Assembly (NCBI GenBank): GCA_937952345.1
Contig: CALFYN010001033.1
Coordinates: 1 to 36,412 of the forward strand
From: an uncultured Acidobacteriota bacterium
Lineage (GTDB): Bacteria > Acidobacteriota > Terriglobia > Bryobacterales > Bryobacteraceae
Direction of reading: 5' to 3'
Length of the DNA: 36,412 nucleotides
The translations under genes were made by a program, and so were the position numbers. Below are positions 15,697 through 24,459 of this stretch, piece after piece. The stretch's first letter is position 1, and every line of letters starts with the position of its first letter. The notes beneath the pieces were generated by a model. The model made no database searches, was not told where the DNA came from, and saw only the letters and a program-made list of their open reading frames with translations.

Positions 15697-16931
15697 ATCT
15701 CGCTGTGGTGTCGGTGTCGGCGCTGGCACTGGCGATTCTGCTGAGTTGCGTGACCCAAATCAATGTCGGGATTGTATCCGTGGCCTTTGCGTGGATTATT
15801 GGTGTGTACCTGGGAGGGATGACAGCAAAGCAGGTGGCCGCGGGGTTTCCGGTGGATCTGTTCCTGACGCTGAGCGGAGTGACGCTGCTGTTTGCGCAAG
15901 CGCAGGTGAACGGGACTCTGGACCGGATGACGCGTCATGCGGTTCGATTGTGCCGGGGGAATGCAGGCGTGTTGCCGGTGATGTTTTTTCTGCTGGCTGC
16001 AGGACTGGCGTCAATCGGACCGGGGAATATCGCGACGGCGGCGCTGTTGGCCCCAGCGGCGATGGCTACTGCGGAGCGGATGCGCATTCCGGCGTTTCTA
16101 ATGGCGATTATGGTAGGGAATGGCGCGAACTCAGGGTCGTTGTCGCCGTTCGCTCCGACAGGGATTATTGTGAATGGGCTGATGGAACGAATTGGGTTGC
16201 AGGAAGTGGCGCTGAGCAATTGGGTGAGCAACTTCGCCGCACATGCGACTGTGGCGTTTGCAGGGTATGTGCTCTTTGGGGGTATTGGGCAGTTGCGGCG
16301 AAAGGATGCGCGTGCCGACGCGGATGAAGCGGCGGCTCCGTTCGAGCGAAGTCATTGGATCACGATGGTGGTTATTGCGGGCCTGGTGATGGGTGTGCTG
16401 GTGTGGAAGATGAATATCGGGATGGCGGCGTTCGCCGGGGCCGCGGTGCTCGCGCTGACGAGGGCATCGAATGATGCGGAGGCGATTCGGAAGATGCCGT
16501 GGAATACGCTGGTGATGGTGAGCGGGGTGACGGTATTGATTGGGATTCTGGAGAAGACACAGGGGATTGAGTTGTTTGCTGGTTTGATGGCGAAGGTGTC
16601 GACGCCAGGGACCGTGACCGGGGTGGTAGCGTTTCTGACGGGGGTGGTGTCGGTGTATAGCAGTACGTCGGGGGTTGTGCTGCCGGCGTTTTTGCCGGCG
16701 ATTCCGTCGCTAGTGGAAAAACTGGGCGGAGGAAGTGCGTTGGCGGTGGCTTCGTCGATGAATATTGGCGGGCATTTGGTGGATGTGTCGCCCTTGTCGA
16801 CGATTGGGGCGCTTTGTTTGGCTGGCGTGAGCGATGTGGTCGAGAGTAAGTCTCTGTTTTATAAGCTGCTGGCTTGGGGGCTATCTATGTGTGTGGTGGG
16901 GGCGGTGTTCAGTTGGGTGTTTTTCCGCTGA
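15693..16931 (+). CDS. MatC-like dicarboxylate carrier
   Basis: 412 residues with about ten to twelve hydrophobic segments and no signal sequence. The N-terminal half (NVGIVSVAFAWIIGVYLGGMTAKQVAAGFP) matches the MatC N-terminal domain of the ion-transporter superfamily, which also holds the malonate carrier MatC. Small polar loops GPGNIATAALLAPAAMATAER and NGANSGSLSPFAPTGIIVNG, and the later SSTSGVVLPAFLPAIPSL, are the usual paired substrate/ion-binding hairpins. An organic acid is the likely cargo, inferred from the coupled hydroxyacid dehydrogenase. It overlaps the dehydrogenase stop as ATGA (15693-15696) and is the last gene of the unit. Confidence 0.87.
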   Translation: MNLAVVSVSALALAILLSCVTQINVGIVSVAFAWIIGVYLGGMTAKQVAAGFPVDLFLTLSGVTLLFAQAQVNGTLDRMTRHAVRLCRGNAGVLPVMFFLLAAGLASIGPGNIATAALLAPAAMATAERMRIPAFLMAIMVGNGANSGSLSPFAPTGIIVNGLMERIGLQEVALSNWVSNFAAHATVAFAGYVLFGGIGQLRRKDARADADEAAAPFERSHWITMVVIAGLVMGVLVWKMNIGMAAFAGAAVLALTRASNDAEAIRKMPWNTLVMVSGVTVLIGILEKTQGIELFAGLMAKVSTPGTVTGVVAFLTGVVSVYSSTSGVVLPAFLPAIPSLVEKLGGGSALAVASSMNIGGHLVDVSPLSTIGALCLAGVSDVVESKSLFYKLLAWGLSMCVVGAVFSWVFFR

Positions 16932-16969
16932 ATTGTTGGGCCAATGCCGCCATCAGCAGCACAGTCTGA

Positions 16970-17566
16970 TCAGGCGCGGTTGGCGGTTCGGAATTCGGGG
17001 TCGAACCAAGTGCGGAGGTTGGGGTAGCCTACGATTTGCGGATTCTTTTTGAAGCGCAGGAAATAGGGAGCGCCACCGCGGATGCCGCCTTCGACGAGGT
17101 CTTCCCAGGAAGCGATCTCGAGGGGTCCGGTTTCCGGATTGGATGAGAACCGGATACCGTCGCTGAGCGTTTGGGGGAATTGGAAGACGAAACGGGAAAG
17201 GGGGGCGGGGCGGAGAAGGAGTTTGTCGGCCGCTTCCTGAATCGCGGAGGCGGGCGGTTGACGGAGTTTCAGGCGGATGACGGCGTACGCTCGCGATTCG
17301 ACGGCGTCAAGGTCGTAGGACAAGGCACGGTAGATGTAGCGGATGACGTCCGGGGTTCGCTCGGTGGCGAGGTGGTAGCTCCACTGGACTTCGGTAGGCC
17401 GCTGGTGCGGGTCTGCTTCGGGGACGAAGAAGCGGCCAGCCCATTGTGCGGAGTTGGCGCGAACGGTGCGGGGGATCCATTCGATGTCTGGGACGGCACG
17501 ATAGGTGTCGGGGGCGATGCGGGCTATGGATTCGATCCAAATTTTGGTCAGTTCGGCTTCCGTCAT
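16970..17566 (-). CDS. protein of unknown function, third gene of a coupled trio
   Basis: 198 residues, not recognised. No signal peptide or membrane segment. The composition is tryptophan- and proline-rich (IEWIPRTVRANSAQWAGRFFVPEADPH, LRQPPASAIQEAADKLLLRPAP) with a C-terminal TWFDPEFRTANRA. A GAGGAAG ribosome binding site lies three bases before the ATG. It begins 19 bases after the stop of the 445-residue protein on the same strand. By position it could be an immunity or accessory protein of that gene, but nothing in its sequence proves this. Confidence 0.75.
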   Translation of the reverse strand: MTEAELTKIWIESIARIAPDTYRAVPDIEWIPRTVRANSAQWAGRFFVPEADPHQRPTEVQWSYHLATERTPDVIRYIYRALSYDLDAVESRAYAVIRLKLRQPPASAIQEAADKLLLRPAPLSRFVFQFPQTLSDGIRFSSNPETGPLEIASWEDLVEGGIRGGAPYFLRFKKNPQIVGYPNLRTWFDPEFRTANRA

Positions 17567-17585
17567 GGCTTCCTCATTCTGCCTG

Positions 17586-18923
17586 CTAGCGATAACGCTG
17601 GACGATCTCCTCGATTTTGAAAAGAGCGTTTCCTACATCGTCGAATTCATAACTGAACCAAACGAGAGCGTGAAAGGCGTGGATGACTTCTTCGTGGGAA
17701 TCATAGACTCCGGCGCCACCCCCATAGTACTTGGTGACTCCTCCGTGGGAGAACCGAAGACAGGCTTCGAAGTTGTTCATGCCCATATCGTCAGAGCTGA
17801 AGGTGGCGCCGACCGCCACGGGATCGCGATCTGCCAGCGAGGCGTACCAGGTGACTCCGTTCACCTTCTTCTTACGATTGTGGAGTGTGAGCCTGGGATA
17901 GGGGGCTTCAAGGACTTTGGTTCCGTTGGAGACAGTGGGATCTGACCAGACGAGATAGGTTTTCGCATCACCGGGACAGCCGACCTGCATGAGCAAACCG
18001 CGGACGAAACGGACGATGGCCTGGCACTCTCCGGACTTGTCGATGTTATCGGCCATGGGCCAGGCACCGCCTGTTGTGTTGAAGAAGGTAGGGTGCTTGT
18101 ATTCGGCGGGAACATCAGGATGCGCTTCGAGCGTATAGAAGGGGAACTTCTCCATCAGATGCCCGACGATGGTGTGGGGATCGAGGGAGGCAACTTCACC
18201 GACGAGGGAGACGGCGGTTTCGGCGCGCTTTTTGGTGACGCCATCCTCAGGCTCGCCCTGATTGATGGGCTTGTTCATGACCAGGTAGCAGGTGTTCTGG
18301 GTTGTAACGTCGTAGTTGACCGGGGGTGTGACCACCATCCAGTCAATGGAGAGATCAAGTTCGTCGACACGTTTCGGGGTCTTGGTGTCGGAGGTGAGGG
18401 TAACCTTGAGTTTGCCGGGCTTGAAGGTGGCCTGACCGTTGAACTCAATGCCTTCAGGTCCTGTACCGGCGATGGTGCCTTGCTCTGCACATGCGCCTGG
18501 AGGACCGGCTTCGAAAGTGAGATCGAGCTTCACCTTCTTGTCGAGGTTGTGGACAATAGGGCTTCGGAGGTCTCTGCCGTCGACCCATTCAGGGACGGGG
18601 TAGCGGGCACCGGTGTTGGTCCACTTGTCTTCTTCATTCTTGATCAGGCCGTAATCCGACCAGAAGCGGAGTGAGATGAGCTTGATCCATTGGAGGCGCT
18701 TCGGGCAGGGCTTGACGGGCTCAGTGGGATCTTCATTTGGGGTCTTGCCAGTCTCTTCGATTTCACCGCCCGCGGCGATGTAGGCATCCATCCACTTTTC
18801 TCGGAGTACTTCGTCCTCGGGACCCATGGTAAGGGGGCGTCCGCCCGTTTCGGCGGCAATGGCATCATTGGCTGCTTTGGCGGCCTCTTCGTTGATGGGT
18901 TTAGCGGCGCGTCGATTGCTCAA
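17586..18923 (-). CDS. possible effector-like protein with degenerate transglutaminase-like C-terminal region
   Basis: 445 residues, not recognised with certainty. The start is TTG at 18923, overlapping the previous TGA as TTGA. No signal peptide is seen. A charged, alanine-rich N terminus leads to GPEDEVLREKWMDAYIAAGGE (34-54), a pattern I associate with pre-toxin segments of contractile-system cargo. The middle is strand-rich (VKLDLTFEAGPPGACAEQG, GKLKVTLTSDT). The last third has a papain/transglutaminase-like order: Cys300 in SGECQAIVRFVRGLLMQVG, then NNFEACLRF (383-391) where a catalytic His would be expected but Asn is found, and Asp408 in GVYDS. The fold is inference and the missing His argues against a standard catalytic triad. 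It is flanked by two coupled genes on the same strand. Confidence 0.78.
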   Translation of the reverse strand: MSNRRAAKPINEEAAKAANDAIAAETGGRPLTMGPEDEVLREKWMDAYIAAGGEIEETGKTPNEDPTEPVKPCPKRLQWIKLISLRFWSDYGLIKNEEDKWTNTGARYPVPEWVDGRDLRSPIVHNLDKKVKLDLTFEAGPPGACAEQGTIAGTGPEGIEFNGQATFKPGKLKVTLTSDTKTPKRVDELDLSIDWMVVTPPVNYDVTTQNTCYLVMNKPINQGEPEDGVTKKRAETAVSLVGEVASLDPHTIVGHLMEKFPFYTLEAHPDVPAEYKHPTFFNTTGGAWPMADNIDKSGECQAIVRFVRGLLMQVGCPGDAKTYLVWSDPTVSNGTKVLEAPYPRLTLHNRKKKVNGVTWYASLADRDPVAVGATFSSDDMGMNNFEACLRFSHGGVTKYYGGGAGVYDSHEEVIHAFHALVWFSYEFDDVGNALFKIEEIVQRYR

Positions 18924-19282
18924 GCCTTCACCCGCCCTTCACCATATAGTTCATAGCCTTCGAGAAGATTGAGCTTCTCGTCGGGTTTGAGGCGGGCAGT
19001 GCTAAGGATCTCATGGGCCCACGGTGTGCAGTCCTTATCTCCGAATTTCGGGCCGTAGCGGAGGGCGAAGTCGAGGAAGCGGAATGAGTCCTCTTCGGTG
19101 ACAATGCCGTGGCTTCTGGCATTGGCGAGCGCGGCACTGGCGAGGCCTTCGAGATCGGCTCCGGTCATGGTGGCAGTTCTGGCAGGGTATGTATGGCACA
19201 GCCGAGAAATCAGGCGACGGGTGAAATCAACCGTTAGTTGACGGCGGAATGCGGTCATCTGTTCTGAGCGAATCGTCAGCAT
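18920..19282 (-). CDS. small protein resembling T6SS/VgrG-operon accessory proteins
   Basis: 120 residues from ATG 19282. The start MLTIRSEQMTAFRRQLTVDFTRRLISRLCHTYP followed by SHGIVTEEDSFRFLDFALRYGPKFGD and PWAHEIL resembles a small helical family often found beside type VI spike or PAAR cargo genes. That link is from memory of the pattern, not from a search. Earlier in-frame starts exist (TTG 19300, ATG 19291), and AAGGAG at 19313-19318 would suit the TTG at 12 bases, so the exact start is open. Its end overlaps the TTG of the 445-residue gene, so translation is coupled. No cysteine pair or catalytic motif stands out. Confidence 0.78.
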   Translation of the reverse strand: MLTIRSEQMTAFRRQLTVDFTRRLISRLCHTYPARTATMTGADLEGLASAALANARSHGIVTEEDSFRFLDFALRYGPKFGDKDCTPWAHEILSTARLKPDEKLNLLEGYELYGEGRVKA

Positions 19283-19335
19283 AAGGGGCATGCAGCGCAA
19301 CGAGCACTGGTTCTCCTTATCCCTACTAGCGTAAT

Positions 19336-20679
19336 TTAGAGGAGTTTTAAATCATCCAGAATTTTGTCCCAGGGTTTTCTGTAGGGACGGCGCATCATGG
19401 CGGCGGCTTCGTTGTCACCGGTTATGGCTTCCTTGACGGCGTCCCAGCGGATGCTGCGTCCACCGAGGCGAAGAGAGATATTGGCGAGGTGGCAGGCTGT
19501 AGTGATCTGGTGGCCATCTTCCACATCGGCGATGGGACGCTGGCGCGTCTTGATGCAATCGAGAAAGTTGCGGACGTGTAGATCGAACTGCTGTTCGCTG
19601 GAGCCCTTTTCTTTCATGGGCTCGGTGTAGGGGGTGGGTTTGGTTGTGGAGCGATTGACGCCACCGGAGGAATGCCCGCGGAATTGAGGTACGGCGTTAT
19701 TGGGATCGATTTTCATTTCGGGGAGAATGTCGAAGCCGCCGCGATCGATGGTCATGCTGGCTTTGGTGCCGATGAATTCAAGGCCCGGGACGCGACGTCC
19801 GATGCCGGCTTCGCGTAGGGAGCAAATGGCGGTGAAACCGGGATATTGGAATGCGGCGTCCTGTGTGTCCGGCACATCACCATCCCCATCGAGGCCGTAG
19901 CGGCCTCCGACAGAGGAGACGACCTGCGGGCCGCGAACACCCATAAACCACTGGAGAATGTCGATGTGGTGCGCACCGAGGTTGGTCATCTGACCACCGG
20001 AATAATCCCAGAACCAGCGGAAATGATAGAGAGAGCGGAGTTGGTGATAAGGGCGCTTGGGTGCGGGGCCAAGCCACATATCGTAATCGAGTTCGGAGGG
20101 TGGCGATGCATCGGAGAACTTGCCGAAGCCGGGGGTGATGTTACGGGCGGCGTTCATGCGCACGTTTAGGACTTTGCCGAGGTAGTTCTCGCGGATGAGG
20201 CGGCGCGCCTTCTGATAGTGCAAGCCGCTGCGCTGTTGCGTGCCGGTTTGCACGACGCGGTTATAGCGGCGGGCGGCGCGGACCATCCATTTTCCTTCGT
20301 CGATGAATAACGACAGGGGCTTTTCCACGTAGACGTCTTTGCCGGCCGCGCACGCGAGGATGGTGTGGAGAGCATGCCAGTGGTCGGGGGTAGAAACAAC
20401 GATCGCCTGGAGATCCCTGTTTTCGTACATTTTGCGGAAGTCGCGGTAGCCTTTGGCGTTGGGCCCCATTTCCTGGAGACCCTCTTCGAGGCGTGGTTGG
20501 TGGGCTTCGCACATGGCGGCAAGATCCACGTCCTTCTGGTTTTTGAAATCGAAGACGTGCTGGCGGCCGATTAGGCCAAAGCCGATGAAGCCGACCTGAA
20601 TACGGTCGTTTGCTCCTAGGATTCGTTGATAGGCGGCGGCACTCAAGGCGGTCATGGCGTGGCGTCGTGTAACGGGCAT
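19336..20679 (-). CDS. exported Gfo/Idh/MocA family oxidoreductase
   Basis: 447 residues from ATG 20679. A twin-arginine-like leader (MPVTRRHAMTALSAAAYQRILG) precedes the Rossmann motif GFIGFGLIGRQH (30-41). The family E119-K-P121 (VEKPLSLF) and a C-terminal GGQMTNLGAHHIDILQWFMG with probable catalytic residues follow. Members use NAD(P) to oxidise or epimerise sugars and inositols. Exported types with bound cofactor are common in acidobacteria, planctomycetes and Bacteroidetes. A GTG at 20706 could add nine residues but would leave only two bases to the divergent dehydratase. The gap is otherwise 29 bases, so shared control with the dehydratase is likely. Confidence 0.94.
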   Translation of the reverse strand: MPVTRRHAMTALSAAAYQRILGANDRIQVGFIGFGLIGRQHVFDFKNQKDVDLAAMCEAHQPRLEEGLQEMGPNAKGYRDFRKMYENRDLQAIVVSTPDHWHALHTILACAAGKDVYVEKPLSLFIDEGKWMVRAARRYNRVVQTGTQQRSGLHYQKARRLIRENYLGKVLNVRMNAARNITPGFGKFSDASPPSELDYDMWLGPAPKRPYHQLRSLYHFRWFWDYSGGQMTNLGAHHIDILQWFMGVRGPQVVSSVGGRYGLDGDGDVPDTQDAAFQYPGFTAICSLREAGIGRRVPGLEFIGTKASMTIDRGGFDILPEMKIDPNNAVPQFRGHSSGGVNRSTTKPTPYTEPMKEKGSSEQQFDLHVRNFLDCIKTRQRPIADVEDGHQITTACHLANISLRLGGRSIRWDAVKEAITGDNEAAAMMRRPYRKPWDKILDDLKLL

Positions 20680-20708
20680 GGCGGGGATTCTATCATTGAA
20701 GAGCACCC

Positions 20709-22697
20709 ATGTCGAATTCTATCTTTGATTCCAACGACTCGTCTCTCTTTGCGGTTCGCTCGAAGCAGCCTGGGCCGAAGGGTACATTGCCTTTGACGGC
20801 GGAAATGCTGCGTGAGCGGCCCTCGGGGGATCTTTTTGGCTGGACCCAAAATGCAGGGATGGGATGGGATCCGGCGCGCCTGAACGGGCAGGACTACCTG
20901 ATTCTGAGCACGCATGGGGGGATACGTGGTGCGGACGGGACACCGATCGCGCTTGGTTATCACACAGGGCATTGGGAAGTGGGGTTACTGATGCAAGCCG
21001 CGGCGGAGGAACTGAAGGCCAACGGCGCGGTTCCGTTCGCCGGGTATTGCACCGATCCATGCGACGGAAGGAGCCAAGGCACGACAGGTATGTTTGATTC
21101 ACTGCCCTATCGCAATGATGCGGCGGTGGTGTTCCGAAGACTGATACGGTCACTGCCGACACGGCGCGGGGTGATTGGCGTGGCGACTTGCGATAAGGGG
21201 TTGCCATCGATGATGATGGCGCTGGCAGGGACTCCGGACCTGCCGTGCATCCTGGTTCCCGGGGGCGTCACTCTGGTTGCCGAAGATGGCGAAGATGCAG
21301 GCAAGGTGCAGACGATTGGAGCGCGATTTGCTCATGGAACCATCACACTCGAGCATGCAGCGGAAATGGGATGCCGTGCCTGCGGATCGCCGGGGGGCGG
21401 ATGCCAGTTCCTGGGTACAGCGGCGAGTTCGCAGGTGATTGGGGAAGCGCTGGGCATGTCGCTACCGCATTCTGCGCTGGCGCCGAGCGGGCATCCGATT
21501 TGGACGGATATGGCTCGTCGATCGGCTCGGGCCGTCCAGAACCTGGAATTACGCGGAATGAAGATGCGGGATGTTTTGACGGCGGCGGCGTTCAAGAACG
21601 CGATGATTGTGCACGCCGCGTTTGGCGGGTCGACGAATATCTTGCTGCATCTGTCGGCAATTGCGCATGCGGCGGGGGTGCCCCGGCCCAATGTGGAAGA
21701 TTGGGCGGCGGTGAATCGGATGGTGCCCCGGTTAGTGGATGCCTTACCGAACGGGCCGCGGAATCACCCTACCGTGCAGGTGTTCCTAGCCGGCGCGGTT
21801 CCGGAGGTGATGCTGCATCTGCGGGATGCGAACCTGCTGGATCTTCATGCCCTGACGGTAAGCGGGGAGACGCTGGGCGCGTGTCTGGAGTGGTGGGAGG
21901 CATCGGAGCGGCGGGTGGCTTTGCGGAAGGTGTTGGCCGAGGTCGACGGCGTGGATCCGGGTATGGTGATTCATTCGATCGAATCGGCTGGAAAGGCGGG
22001 GCTGACGTCGACTGTGTGTTTTCCGGTGGGGAATCTCGCGCCACAGGGGTCGGTGATTAAGAGCACCTCCATTGATCCGAGCGTCATTGATGCGGACGGA
22101 GTATATCGCAAGCAGGGCCCGGCGAAGGTGTTTACGAGTGAAGCGGCCGCGATTCATGCGATCAAGAGTGGCGGGATTGTGGCCGGGGACGTGATTGTGT
22201 TGATCTGCCGCGGGCCGATGGGTACGGGGATGGAGGAAACGTATCAGCTGACTTCGGCGTTGAAGCATCTGCCGTTCGGGAAGCATGTGGCGCTACTGAC
22301 CGATGCGCGGTTTAGCGGCGTTTCGACGGGGGCGTGCATTGGGCATGTGTCGCCGGAGGCGCTTGCCGGCGGGCCGATTGGAAAAGTCCGGGATGGGGAT
22401 CTGATTGAGATTGTGATTCACCGGAACACGCTGGAGGGGTCGATTCACCTGGTGGGTTTCGATGATGCGTCGATTGCCGTACGGGAGGCGCGGACGGATC
22501 TGGCTCCCGATCCGATGTTGCCCGGAGATTCGCGGCTGTGGGCGGCGCTGCAAGATGTGAGCGGCGGAACGTGGGGTGGATGCGTGTACGATGTTGACCG
22601 GATTTTGGAGGTACTGGAGGCGGGGAAGAAGGCTTTGGGATCCCGCCCCACAGAGCCTATTCCAGATGGCGGAGCCAGAGGTTGCGGAACTTCATGA
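20709..22697 (+). CDS. yjhG: YjhG/YagF-type sugar-acid dehydratase
   Basis: 662 residues, against 655 for E. coli YjhG. It aligns from start to end with this branch of the IlvD/Edd dehydratases, for example LPLTAEMLxxRPSGDLFGxTxNAGMGW, DPCDGRSQGTTGMFDSLPYRNDA, VATCDKGLPSMMMAL and the DARFSGVSTGACIGHVSPEALAGGPIGK block. E. coli YjhG and YagF dehydrate D-xylonate to 2-keto-3-deoxy-D-xylonate using a Fe-S cluster. Cysteines in CTDPCDG, ATCDKG and CRACGSPGGGC would bind it. The neighbouring exported oxidoreductase hints at an oxidative sugar route. Its last 41 bases overlap the 3' end of the convergent DUF1080 gene. Confidence 0.95.
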   Translation: MSNSIFDSNDSSLFAVRSKQPGPKGTLPLTAEMLRERPSGDLFGWTQNAGMGWDPARLNGQDYLILSTHGGIRGADGTPIALGYHTGHWEVGLLMQAAAEELKANGAVPFAGYCTDPCDGRSQGTTGMFDSLPYRNDAAVVFRRLIRSLPTRRGVIGVATCDKGLPSMMMALAGTPDLPCILVPGGVTLVAEDGEDAGKVQTIGARFAHGTITLEHAAEMGCRACGSPGGGCQFLGTAASSQVIGEALGMSLPHSALAPSGHPIWTDMARRSARAVQNLELRGMKMRDVLTAAAFKNAMIVHAAFGGSTNILLHLSAIAHAAGVPRPNVEDWAAVNRMVPRLVDALPNGPRNHPTVQVFLAGAVPEVMLHLRDANLLDLHALTVSGETLGACLEWWEASERRVALRKVLAEVDGVDPGMVIHSIESAGKAGLTSTVCFPVGNLAPQGSVIKSTSIDPSVIDADGVYRKQGPAKVFTSEAAAIHAIKSGGIVAGDVIVLICRGPMGTGMEETYQLTSALKHLPFGKHVALLTDARFSGVSTGACIGHVSPEALAGGPIGKVRDGDLIEIVIHRNTLEGSIHLVGFDDASIAVREARTDLAPDPMLPGDSRLWAALQDVSGGTWGGCVYDVDRILEVLEAGKKALGSRPTEPIPDGGARGCGTS

Positions 22698-23400
22698 CGG
22701 TCTTCGGGGCATTGGGAAAGCCACTGTGGTCCTGGAGGCGGATGGGGCCTCGCTCGCAGATGTTTTCCTGGCGGCAGCCTGGGCCTTTTTTGGGTATTGG
22801 GGTATGATCTTGAACTAATATGCCGTTAAGTAGCACAGTAAGGCGGCCGGGTTCACTGACGTTGCCGGATGCATCACAACGGGGGGCTCGGAATATCATG
22901 TCGTAGGTCTGCCACTGTTCAGGGAGCTTACCAGCGTTGACGAGTGGAGGTGCGAATCCGTAAACGGCTCCGAGTGTGCCGTCAGCGTAGGTGGGGTTGC
23001 TGTGGGAATCAAGGATTTGCACTTCGTAGCAGGAATGAACGTAGACCCCGCTGTTGCCGCGGCGTTGGCCCTTCTGATCCTGCATGAGGGGAACGGCGAA
23101 TTCGAGGTGGATTTGCGCGTCTTTGAATTTTTCTTCGGTGATGATATCGCCGACGCCTGTGGCGCAAATCATCTCACCGGAGCGTGCATCGCATTTGCCG
23201 CGCTCGCCGGTGCGCGTGACCCAGCCGGACATGTCTTTGCCATTGAAGAGCAATACGGCGTCTGATGGAGCCTGTGTCGCTGAGCCAGGCGTGACGACAC
23301 GAGGTTGTGGTCCGTCTTCGCGGGGCGCGCGTTTCTTCTTCTTTTCCTGAGCAGTGAGCGGAAGCGTAACGAGAAGGAGAAGGATCGGGAGGCGTCGCAT
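22657..23400 (-). CDS. secreted DUF1080 / 3-keto-disaccharide hydrolase-like protein
   Basis: 247 residues. A signal peptide (MRRLPILLLLVTLPLTAQ) is followed by a basic linker (EKKKKRAPREDG). The concanavalin-like DUF1080 domain then shows VLLFNGKDMSGWVTR, QIHLEFAVPLMQ, RRGNSGVYVHSCYEVQILDS and GPIRLQDHSG, the classic motifs of this family. Some members hydrolyse 3-keto-glucosides, made from disaccharides or glycosides by Gfo/Idh/MocA oxidoreductases. An exported oxidoreductase of that family lies 2 kb away, so a keto-sugar route is plausible but not shown. It is divergent from the kelch gene (51-base gap) and convergent with the dehydratase. Confidence 0.92.
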   Translation of the reverse strand: MRRLPILLLLVTLPLTAQEKKKKRAPREDGPQPRVVTPGSATQAPSDAVLLFNGKDMSGWVTRTGERGKCDARSGEMICATGVGDIITEEKFKDAQIHLEFAVPLMQDQKGQRRGNSGVYVHSCYEVQILDSHSNPTYADGTLGAVYGFAPPLVNAGKLPEQWQTYDMIFRAPRCDASGNVSEPGRLTVLLNGILVQDHTPIPKKGPGCRQENICERGPIRLQDHSGFPNAPKTVMKFRNLWLRHLE

Positions 23401-23451
23401 GGTGGATACCGATTGTATCAGTGGTCGGTCAGGTTATGGAACAATTCGAAC

Positions 23452-24459
23452 ATGCTCTTTTCGCGGAGAGGTTTCCTGGCGTCGGCGGCGCTTCCGGTTG
23501 GAATACAAGGTCAGGGTTTGGTGTGGCGGGAACTGCCTGCTTTACCCAAAGGGCTCGCCGGGCAGATGGTGGGGACGATCGGAGGGATGCTGGTTGTCGC
23601 TGGCGGGACATGGTGGGAAGGTAAGCCTTGGAACGGAGGAAAGAAGTTCTGGTCGGATACTGTGTATGGACTTCGAGTGGGTGATCCAGGATGGCGGAAC
23701 TTGGGGACGCTGCCTCGTCCCCTGGCCTATGGGGCAGCGGTTTCGACGAAGGGCAGGCTGCTGCTGGTGGGGGGGCAGACCGACAGCTCAGTCAGTTCGC
23801 AGTTGCTGGAGTTGACACTGGGCGGACCGGGTATTCGGATCAGGGAGTTGCACCGGATGCCGTTGCCGACAGCATGGAGTTGCGCAGGGGTGATTGGGGA
23901 CCGGTTGTATGTGGCGGGGGGTGGAGACGGCTTTCCGTCGGCCAATCAAGCGTATCGGACTTGTTGGTCCTACAACCTCAGGAATCCGGCCGAGGAATGG
24001 CGAGAGCTGAATGCGTGGACAGGCTCACCTCGATTTCTAGCCGCGATGACAATCGTAGGAGATTCATTGGTGCTAGGTGGAGGAACGGACTTCGGCGGAG
24101 GGAAGCGGATTTTCCGGAACGACGCCTATACTTTCCATCCGAAGGCAGGATGGAAGCGGATTGCCGATTTGCCGCTTTCTTTGCAGGGAGGGTTGGCTGG
24201 AGTAGTCCGGGGAAACGCAACATTTTTTGGCGGGAATGATGGGGCGTGGGGCGACAGGGAATCCGATCCGGAGCATCCGGGGTTCCGGCGGGAGGTGTTT
24301 TCCTACGATGCAACAGCCAATGTTTGGAATCAGATCGGTGTGATGCCGGCTTCACTTGTGACAACAGGGATGGCACATTGGGATGGGGGTTTGGTGATTG
24401 CCGGCGGAGAAGACAAACCGGGATCACGCTCTGGGCGCGTGATTAAACTACAAGTATAA
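23452..24459 (+). CDS. exported kelch-repeat protein, N-acetylneuraminate mutarotase-like
   Basis: 335 residues from ATG 23452. A Tat-type leader (FSRRGFLASAALPVG) precedes about five kelch-like blades, each with a GG pair and a W or Y: MVGTIGGMLVVAGG, GRLLLVGGQT, DRLYVAGGGDG, DSLVLGGGTD, GLVIAGGED. The layout resembles the cyclically permuted mutarotase/NanM group, which speeds the change between anomers of sialic acid. Other kelch propellers such as galactose-oxidase-like ones are an alternative. A sialidase gene in the same window makes a sialic-acid link worth noting, though it is 8.6 kb away. The frame extends upstream without a plausible start. Confidence 0.85.
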   Translation: MLFSRRGFLASAALPVGIQGQGLVWRELPALPKGLAGQMVGTIGGMLVVAGGTWWEGKPWNGGKKFWSDTVYGLRVGDPGWRNLGTLPRPLAYGAAVSTKGRLLLVGGQTDSSVSSQLLELTLGGPGIRIRELHRMPLPTAWSCAGVIGDRLYVAGGGDGFPSANQAYRTCWSYNLRNPAEEWRELNAWTGSPRFLAAMTIVGDSLVLGGGTDFGGGKRIFRNDAYTFHPKAGWKRIADLPLSLQGGLAGVVRGNATFFGGNDGAWGDRESDPEHPGFRREVFSYDATANVWNQIGVMPASLVTTGMAHWDGGLVIAGGEDKPGSRSGRVIKLQV

